Translations under genes and position numbers: made by a program | In this document: piece after piece, positions 7,379-10,954 of the stretch | How positions within the stretch are numbered: position 1 is the stretch's first letter | Layout of the letters: each line of letters opens with the position of its first letter | Notes under the pieces: model-generated | The model's database searches: none | Told to the model about the DNA's origin: nothing | The model's input: the letters and a program-made list of their open reading frames with translations, nothing else | Assembly: GCA_946570335.1 (NCBI GenBank) | Contig: CAMNYG010000020.1 | Coordinates: 1-10,954 of the forward strand | Reading direction: 5' to 3' | DNA from: an uncultured Dietzia sp. | GTDB lineage: Bacteria > Actinomycetota > Actinomycetes > Mycobacteriales > Mycobacteriaceae | Length of the DNA: 10,954 bases

Positions 7379-8179
7379 TCACACGCCGCTGCCGGGAACT
7401 CCCACCACGTACCGCCCCGTGGGCACCGCATCGACCGTGCCGTCGTCGAGGAATCGTGCGGTGGACGCCGCCATCGCCCGCATATTGGCGGCCATCCGCT
7501 CGTCGTCGCCACGCGAATCGAAGAACACGCCCAGATCCCGCACCGCCTCGATCGGGAAGATCTCCTCCACGATCCCGTCGATCACCGGTGCGTCCCCGGT
7601 GAGGGCACGCACCACCACGTGCTGGGTGTAACCGGTGGTCGACTGGGTGTCGATCGCGACCTGCGTGTGGTCCTCGAGCCACGTGCTCAGCCACTGCTCA
7701 CGCGGGATCCGCTCCGGGCGCCTCAGGAACGCGATATTGGCCATCCCGTCACAGCGGATCGCCACCGCCGGAATCTCGCCGGAATCCCCGGTCGTTACCG
7801 ACGGGCCCGACTCGGTCGGCCGATCGATCGGCAGCGGCTGCGAGGCAGTGACCGACCACGCGGACACCGGCCCCAGAGCGCCCAGCGCCTCGATCACCCG
7901 CGCACAGGCCGCCACAGACGCCACCGGGACGCCGGCGCGGACCACGGCCAACACCGGTAGGTCCGTGACCTGGACATCGATCCTCGCCCCGGCGACCTTC
8001 TCGTCACGAACGTTCACGATGTATTCCGCGACCCCCAGCGCGGCCAGCGACGGGCCCGCGGCGGCCATCACCTCACCGAGCAGGGCTGCGGAACCCTCTC
8101 CTGCTTCCGGGCCGGGACCCCGCTCCGCGGAGCCGGTTCCAGTCCCCTTCGACCACACAACCACCGTGAGTACGTCCAC
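7379..8179 (-). CDS. EthD-domain-like protein (dimeric alpha-beta barrel), function unknown
   Basis: 266-residue protein whose C-terminal half looks like an EthD / dimeric alpha-beta barrel domain: FLRRPERIPREQWLSTWLEDHT (about 151-172) fits the EthD pattern of a strand, a helix with W..W, then an acidic residue and His (H171), and GYTQHVVVRALTG continues as a strand. The helix-strand layout of the N-terminal half (LTVVVWSKG, then a long helix, then IDVQVTDLPVLAVVRAGV) may be a diverged second copy, making a fused dimer; this is inference. EthD proteins are linked to ether or polyketide chemistry, but no catalytic assignment is possible here. GTG 8179 is chosen because the frame further upstream overlaps the divergent gene and looks non-coding; TAGGAT eight to nine bases ahead can serve as Shine-Dalgarno (AGGA) or as a leaderless -10. 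lepA follows on the same strand after 59 bases. Confidence 0.72.
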   Translation of the reverse strand: MDVLTVVVWSKGTGTGSAERGPGPEAGEGSAALLGEVMAAAGPSLAALGVAEYIVNVRDEKVAGARIDVQVTDLPVLAVVRAGVPVASVAACARVIEALGALGPVSAWSVTASQPLPIDRPTESGPSVTTGDSGEIPAVAIRCDGMANIAFLRRPERIPREQWLSTWLEDHTQVAIDTQSTTGYTQHVVVRALTGDAPVIDGIVEEIFPIEAVRDLGVFFDSRGDDERMAANMRAMAASTARFLDDGTVDAVPTGRYVVGVPGSGV

Positions 8180-8213
8180 AGCGGGTGATCCTACGGCCGT
8201 TACGCTTGACCGT
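8180..8213. promoter_or_regulatory. 34-base divergent leaderless promoter pair
   Basis: The gap between GTG 8179 (minus) and ATG 8214 (plus) is 34 bases and holds two back-to-back TANNNT boxes of the mycobacterial leaderless type. On the plus strand TACGCT (8201-8206) is seven bases from ATG 8214. On the minus strand TAGGAT (8193-8188) is eight bases from GTG 8179. Seven bases separate the boxes, so the two polymerase footprints would overlap and compete. No Shine-Dalgarno precedes ATG 8214, which supports a leaderless message for it; for the minus gene the AGGA could instead be a ribosome site. No clear -35 on either strand. Confidence 0.45.
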
Positions 8214-8762
8214 ATGGCTATCGACTGGACCCGGGCGGGCCGCAAAGCTCTCCAGATAGGCCGCATGTACGGACCGACGGTCGTACGCGAAGTGCGCCGG
8301 CGGCTGGATGACCGCGGCATCTCCCCCGCGTTGAATGGTGGCGCCGGCGGCGAGGGGCGCCCTGCCACCACCGGCACCGCACCCACCTCCAGTCGGGCCC
8401 GGACCCTCGTCTACGCCCCTGACCTGGACGGGCACGCCGATCCCGGAGAGATCGTGTGGACGTGGGTGGCGTTCGAGGAGAATGACGGCCGCGGCAAGGA
8501 CCGTCCGGTCCTGGTGGTGGGTCGGGACGGGGATCGTCTACTCGGCCTCCAGCTGTCGTCCCAGTCCAAGCGCGACGACGACAACGGTTGGCTCGGGCTC
8601 GGCAGCGGCCCGTGGGACTCGGAGGGCCGTCCGAGCTGGGTCCGGCTGGACCGGGTGCTCGATGTTCCCGAGAAGGGCATCCGCAGGGAGGGCGCCATCT
8701 GCCCGAAGCCCACGTTCGACGAGGTCGCTGACCGGCTCCGACGCGACTACGGCTGGCGCTGA
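8214..8762 (+). CDS. PemK/MazF-family protein, orphan, with N-terminal extension
   Basis: 182 residues. The part from about 78 on matches the PemK/MazF fold: GEIVWTWVAFEE (78-89), KDRPVLVVGRDGDRLLGL (95-112), the LSSQ segment (114-117), and RPSWVRLDRVLDVPEKGI (139-156), the usual strand order of this endoribonuclease-toxin barrel. From memory, a similar gene (Rv2405) lies beside lepA in M. tuberculosis. Residues 1-77 are an extension absent from standalone toxins of about 110 residues: a basic amphipathic start (TRAGRKALQIGRMYGPTVV), then a Gly/Ala/Thr-rich linker. No antitoxin gene is adjacent; the neighbour upstream is the divergent EthD-like gene. Probably leaderless (TACGCT box). Whether it cleaves RNA is unknown; long conserved chromosomal members may not be toxins. 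Confidence 0.82.
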   Translation: MAIDWTRAGRKALQIGRMYGPTVVREVRRRLDDRGISPALNGGAGGEGRPATTGTAPTSSRARTLVYAPDLDGHADPGEIVWTWVAFEENDGRGKDRPVLVVGRDGDRLLGLQLSSQSKRDDDNGWLGLGSGPWDSEGRPSWVRLDRVLDVPEKGIRREGAICPKPTFDEVADRLRRDYGWR

Positions 8763-8766
8763 CACC

Positions 8767-8782
8767 CACCGAGTTCGCGGTG
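8767..8782 (+). terminator. Weak hairpin just after the PemK/MazF-like gene
   Basis: CACCG (8767-8771), loop AGTTCG, CGGTG (8778-8782), starting four bases after the stop. The stem is only five pairs and no U-tract follows. It could slow polymerase before the rpsT promoter but is a poor terminator by itself. Confidence 0.25.
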
Positions 8783-8804
8783 CGGAGCCGTGGCCGCCTG
8801 CATT

Positions 8805-8833
8805 TTGGCCGGCGACACGCCCGCTGGTAAAGT
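8805..8833 (+). promoter_or_regulatory. rpsT promoter, -35 TTGGCC and -10 TAAAGT, 17-base spacer
   Basis: TTGGCC (8805-8810) and TAAAGT (8828-8833) are separated by exactly 17 bases, matching a housekeeping sigma promoter in four of six and four of six positions. It is the best promoter match I see in the window and stands upstream of a ribosomal protein gene, as expected. The start would be near 8840, giving a leader of about 110 bases. Confidence 0.6.
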
Positions 8834-8839
8834 GGGCCG

Positions 8840-8950
8840 TCGGTGTCCACTGGGCGATGTTTCATGCGTCCCGACGGACAAGACGACAAGACATCCGATC
8901 GGCGGGATCCCCTCGTGGAGCCGTCGACACACGACAAAAAGGTGTGACGA
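8840..8950 (+). promoter_or_regulatory. rpsT 5' leader with tandem GACAAGAC repeat
   Basis: The predicted untranslated leader of rpsT. It contains a perfect tandem repeat of GACAAGAC (8877-8884 and 8885-8892), a small possible stem around ATCC...GGAT (8893-8908), and the ribosome site AAGG (8939-8942) eight bases before GTG 8951. S20 represses its own translation in E. coli, so a leader of this size could hold an autoregulatory site, but I recognise no described motif. Confidence 0.4.
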
Positions 8951-9211
8951 GTGGCCAACATCAAGTCCCAGATCAAGCGGAACCGCACCAACGAGCGCAA
9001 CCGCGTCCGCAACCAGTCGGTCAAGTCGGCGCTGCGTACCTCTATCCGTAGCCTGCGTGCCGCGACCGAGGCCGGAGACAAGGAGCGCGCCGGCGCCCTG
9101 CTGGTCGCGACCTCGCGTCAGCTCGACAAGGCCGCCAGCAAGGGCGTCATCCACCAGAACCAGGCCGCCAACAAGAAGTCGGCGCTCGCCAAGGCTGTCA
9201 ACCAGCTCTGA
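8951..9211 (+). CDS. rpsT: 30S ribosomal protein S20
   Basis: 86 residues, the normal length for bacterial S20, which binds 16S rRNA early in 30S assembly. The start [21 protein letters not shown] and the end [13 protein letters not shown] are characteristic, with the helical bundle and basic residues throughout. GTG 8951 is the start, with AAGG eight bases ahead. It is transcribed alone from a promoter at 8805-8833 and converges on holA. The high Lys and Arg content and use of preferred high-GC codons fit a strongly expressed gene. Confidence 0.98.
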   Translation: MANIKSQIKRNRTNERNRVRNQSVKSALRTSIRSLRAATEAGDKERAGALLVATSRQLDKAASKGVIHQNQAANKKSALAKAVNQL

Positions 9212-9222
9212 GGCATCCCTGC

Positions 9223-9239
9223 CCTCTCCCCGTGAGAGG
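9223..9239 (+). terminator. Small hairpin after rpsT
   Basis: CCTCTC (9223-9228), loop CCCGT, GAGAGG (9234-9239), a perfect six-pair stem 12 bases after the rpsT stop, without a U-tract. It may act together with the larger hairpin 40 bases on. Confidence 0.35.
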
Positions 9240-9280
9240 TGCCCCAGCCCCGCGTCCGCTCATCCGACGCGATGAGGCTC

Positions 9281-9321
9281 CGAGGGCCCACCAGCATCGT
9301 CGAGATGCGGGTGGGCCCTCG
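9281..9321. terminator. Large GC hairpin between convergent rpsT and holA, likely bidirectional terminator
   Basis: CGAGGGCCCACC (9281-9292) pairs with GGTGGGCCCTCG (9310-9321); after one A-G mismatch the stem continues with GCATC (9294-9298) and GATGC (9304-9308) around a five-base loop. That is 17 pairs in all. No U-tract follows on either strand, as is common for actinobacterial hairpin terminators. The symmetric placement between convergent stops suggests it serves both genes. Confidence 0.7.
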
Positions 9322-9381
9322 TCGTGCAGTGCCCCGGTGCCACTTCGCGGTGCCCACCACGGGTCACGAGGAGTCGCACCT

Positions 9382-9438
9382 GCGCCGACCGCGGATCAGC
9401 CGGAGGTACCCCGGCGCCGACCGCGGGTCAGGCGGAGG
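9382..9438. repeat. Imperfect tandem duplication, 32-base period, covering the holA stop
   Basis: Bases 9382-9406 and 9414-9438 are 23 of 25 identical at an offset of 32 (differences at 9395/9427 and 9400/9432). The second copy includes the holA stop codon (9430-9428) and the last Ala-Ser-Ala codons; the first is the downstream, now non-coding, copy, complete with its own TGA-like triplet. It looks like a local duplication of the gene end. Confidence 0.7.
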
Positions 9439-10405
9439 CAGCCAGGGAACCGACCTGCCGCACCGCCCGTTCCAGGGCGTACGAGGTGTCCTCGGCCAGG
9501 CCTTTGACCTCGCCGTTGAGACGAGCGACGACCTGCAGCGCGCTACCGAGCGTGTCGATAGACCAGTACCGTGTCTGGGCCTGGACCTTCTTGACCTTCC
9601 ACGGCGGGAACCCCTGCCGCGCGAGGTCTCCCGCCGCCACGCCCCGCTGGGTGCCGACCAACGCGATGGAGTTCACCGCGTCCGCCAGCGCATCCGCCAG
9701 CACGACGTGCGGAACCCCGGTGTGCATCGCCCACTCCAGGGCCTCGATCGCGCCCGCCACGTCGCCGGTCACGGCCCGCTCGGCGACGGTGAACCCACTG
9801 ACGCCCACGACCCCGGAGTGATACTTACGGACCGCCTCCACGTCGACCTTGCCGCCGGTGTCCGACACCAGTTGGTCGCATGCCGAGGCCAGTGATCGCA
9901 GATCGGTGCCGATCGCCTCCACCAGCGCTTCGCACGCTTCGGGAGCCACTCGGACGTTGTGTCCCCGAAACTCCGAGCGCACGAAACCGACAACCTCGGT
10001 ATGTCGGGTGATCCTGGACGCCGCGTGCTCTTCCGCTCCGGCCTTACGCAGGTCCGCGACGAGGGTCTTGGCTCTGCCCCCACCGGTGTGTTGCACGATC
10101 AGTACGGTCTGCGCAGGCAGATCCCCCGCAGCCCCGAGCACCGCGGACACCGCGTCTTTGCCCAACTCGGCGGCGCCCGTGATCACCACGATCCGAGCCT
10201 CCCCGAACAGTGACGGTGAGAGCAGTTCGAACAGCTGCGCAGCCGTGACCTCAGGGCCCCCCAGCCGGGAGACCACCGGCGGGTCCTCACCGGCCGGGGT
10301 GGAGGCACGTACCGCCGCGACGACCCCGGAAGTGGCGCGTTCGGTGAGAAACTCGTCCTCCCCGAGCACCAAATGCAGCGGAGCCGGTGCGGGGCCTGTC
10401 GCCAT
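9428..10405 (-). CDS. holA: DNA polymerase III delta subunit
   Basis: Delta subunit of the clamp loader, which opens the beta clamp during replication. 325 residues, normal for actinobacterial HolA. The N-terminal HLVLGEDEFLTERA (11-24) is the family's first strand and helix; FELLSPSLFGEARIVVITGA and QTVLIVQHTGGGRAKTL follow in the AAA-like domain, and the C-terminal collar domain includes DLARQGFPPWKVKKVQAQTR. Delta has no P-loop ATPase site, as expected. ATG 10405 is chosen over the longer frame because GAGGAG lies seven bases ahead of it and the protein family begins here; the 35 upstream codons are a low-complexity Arg/Ser/Pro stretch that overlaps the repeat region. It lies 197 bases after comEC on the same strand, a common order in this group. 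Confidence 0.95.
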   Translation of the reverse strand: MATGPAPAPLHLVLGEDEFLTERATSGVVAAVRASTPAGEDPPVVSRLGGPEVTAAQLFELLSPSLFGEARIVVITGAAELGKDAVSAVLGAAGDLPAQTVLIVQHTGGGRAKTLVADLRKAGAEEHAASRITRHTEVVGFVRSEFRGHNVRVAPEACEALVEAIGTDLRSLASACDQLVSDTGGKVDVEAVRKYHSGVVGVSGFTVAERAVTGDVAGAIEALEWAMHTGVPHVVLADALADAVNSIALVGTQRGVAAGDLARQGFPPWKVKKVQAQTRYWSIDTLGSALQVVARLNGEVKGLAEDTSYALERAVRQVGSLAASA

Positions 10406-10431
10406 CGGGGAACTCCTCACAGTCGGTCTCG

Positions 10432-10451
10432 TCGACACCGTCCGGTGTCGA
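10432..10451. promoter_or_regulatory. Perfect palindromic hairpin in the holA leader
   Basis: TCGACACCG (10432-10440), TC, CGGTGTCGA (10443-10451): a 9-2-9 perfect inverted repeat. As RNA it would form an eight-pair stem with a four-base loop, ending 26 bases before the holA start codon and about 14 bases before its ribosome site. It may be an operator, an mRNA-stabilising hairpin or a weak terminator of comEC transcription; there is no U-tract. Confidence 0.5.
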
Positions 10452-10470
10452 AGCCCAGAACGGTGCCGTG

Positions 10471-10529
10471 GACATGACCGCTGGCGCGGTCCCGACGGGG
10501 CCGCGATCATGACGGGCCGCGGTCATGTC
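10471..10529. repeat. 11-base perfect inverted repeat flanking the tandem repeat
   Basis: GACATGACCGC (10471-10481) and GCGGTCATGTC (10519-10529) are exact reverse complements, 37 bases apart. Its right arm overlaps the second tandem unit, so part of the symmetry derives from a third, inverted copy of the CATGACCGC element. Confidence 0.6.
10495..10527. repeat. Tandem repeat, two units of 17 and 16 bases
   Basis: ACGGGGCCGCGATCATG (10495-10511) is followed directly by ACGGGCCGCGGTCATG (10512-10527). The units differ by one G insertion and one A/G change. Each ends in a palindromic-looking TCATG element. Confidence 0.65.
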
Positions 10530-10602
10530 TCCCGACATCGTGCCACGCTCCTACGACTCCAGGCCCCGCGCCCTGCACCCGCGGGCCGGGAGAAGACTCC
10601 GC

Positions 10603-10954
10603 TCAATCCTGGTCGTATCGCGGCGAGCCCGGGAGGGACGCAGCCACCTCAGCGACGGTGTCGAGCCACCACAGGGCCGGCGCACAGGCCGCCGAGAGCA
10701 GGACCGCACCGTCCTCCCACACCGGCCCCGTGGCGGCCGCCGCCGTGCCCAGCACCGTCACGATCGGCACCACCGGCGCCGCCGCGATATTGGCCGGCAA
10801 CGCCCACGGTCCCGCCTCCAACCCCGAGAACACCAGCACCGGCAGCGTCGCCACGTGCGCGACCACGCACACCGCCAGGACATCGGCGACGCGGCCTGGC
10901 ATCCACGCCCGGCGGATCCTCTCCGCCACCGGCCGCGCCGCGAGCACCAGCGCC
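10603..10954 (-). CDS. comEC: ComEC/Rec2 family DNA-uptake channel, C-terminal end only
   Basis: The last 116 residues of a polytopic membrane protein whose N-terminal part is beyond the right edge. The segment ATLPVLVFSGLEAGPWALPAN followed by IAAAPVVPIVTVLGTAAAAT is the conserved end of the competence domain in actinobacterial ComEC (inner-membrane channel for single-stranded DNA). The protein ends at SLPGSPRYDQD without the beta-lactamase-like domain carried by some ComEC proteins, which is usual in this group. It is directly upstream of holA, the order I recall for mycobacteria. Whether the organism is competent cannot be judged from this piece; identification rests on this segment and context. 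Confidence 0.82.
   Translation of the reverse strand, partial: ALVLAARPVAERIRRAWMPGRVADVLAVCVVAHVATLPVLVFSGLEAGPWALPANIAAAPVVPIVTVLGTAAAATGPVWEDGAVLLSAACAPALWWLDTVAEVAASLPGSPRYDQD

Larger units (their letters stand above)
10406..10602. other. Repeat-rich 197-base spacer between comEC and holA
   Basis: No credible gene. It holds, listed separately, a perfect hairpin just upstream of the holA ribosome site, a tandem repeat of 17 and 16 bases, and an 11-base inverted repeat. A small hairpin ATGTC / TCCC / GACAT (10525-10538) shares bases with the right arm of the long inverted repeat, so the two structures exclude each other. The holA ribosome site GAGGAG is at its left end. I see no convincing promoter. 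Confidence 0.5.

Noticed and set aside
7370..7382. GACAAT as a lepA -10 box just after the EthD-like gene (minus strand)
   Set aside because: The box is plausible but no -35 stands at 16-18 bases and the pair is more simply co-transcribed; too weak to annotate.
5328..7631. Plus-strand open frame of 767 codons opposite lepA
   Set aside because: Its composition (Leu/Arg/His/Val-rich, no domain) mirrors lepA codons and it runs through three genes and their gaps; all evidence supports lepA on the minus strand.
7635..8213. Extension of the PemK/MazF-like frame upstream to 7635
   Set aside because: The added 193 codons are antisense to the EthD-like gene and Thr/Ser/Pro-rich; ATG 8214 has a well-placed -10 box and starts the protein-like sequence.
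8180..8386. Extension of the EthD-like frame upstream to 8386
   Set aside because: This part is antisense to the PemK/MazF-like gene and reads as Arg/Ser/Pro-rich shadow sequence.
8214..8762. A complete toxin-antitoxin pair at the PemK/MazF-like gene
   Set aside because: There is no small antitoxin-like gene on the same strand before or after it; the preceding space is a 34-base divergent promoter region.
10287..10538. 83-codon minus-strand frame overlapping the holA start in another frame
   Set aside because: It begins in the repeat region, overlaps 119 bases of holA, and becomes Arg/Gly-rich shadow sequence; the nearby ribosome site fits holA itself.

Overview
The window is a chromosomal segment of a high-GC actinobacterium, most likely a mycolic-acid-producing member of Mycobacteriales (Dietzia, Gordonia, Rhodococcus or a relative; I cannot fix the genus). 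The main reasons are a wax ester synthase/diacylglycerol acyltransferase, a LepA very similar to mycobacterial LepA, an rpsT / holA / comEC neighbourhood with a PemK/MazF-like gene beside lepA as I remember it from Mycobacterium tuberculosis, GTG starts, leaderless-type TANNNT promoters and U-less GC hairpins.

Left half, bases 1-4894, is one apparent minus-strand operon read right to left: a TauE/SafE permease (4894-4073), an M3 zinc oligopeptidase (4040-1932), a 69-residue membrane protein (1922-1713), a 27-residue membrane microprotein (1713-1630, its ATG overlapping the previous stop as TGATG), and a WS/DGAT acyltransferase (1583 to beyond the left edge) with a Lys/Ala/Pro-rich C-terminal tail. 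Gaps are 46 bases or fewer throughout. The microprotein is the least expected gene here.

Centre, 4895-8762: a CGNR-type zinc-finger putative regulator (4921-5433, plus) diverges from the permease across only 26 bases, which contain an inverted repeat around a -10 box. It converges on lepA (7319-5460, minus), elongation factor 4. Upstream of lepA lie an EthD-like protein (8179-7379, minus) and, divergent across 34 bases, an orphan PemK/MazF-family protein (8214-8762, plus) with an unusual N-terminal extension.

Right end, 8763-10954: rpsT (8951-9211, plus) with a good promoter and a roughly 110-base leader; a convergent intergenic region with a large GC hairpin and a 32-base-period tandem duplication; holA (10405-9428, minus), the DNA polymerase III delta subunit; a 197-base repeat-rich spacer; and the C-terminal end of comEC (10954-10603, minus), the DNA-uptake channel.

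Most genes are core housekeeping functions. I see no mobile element, CRISPR array, tRNA, rRNA or phage gene, and no convincing multi-gene novel system. The points worth a second look are the membrane microprotein pair inside the lipid/peptidase operon, the histone-like tail on the acyltransferase, the two very short divergent promoter regions, and the repeats flanking holA.
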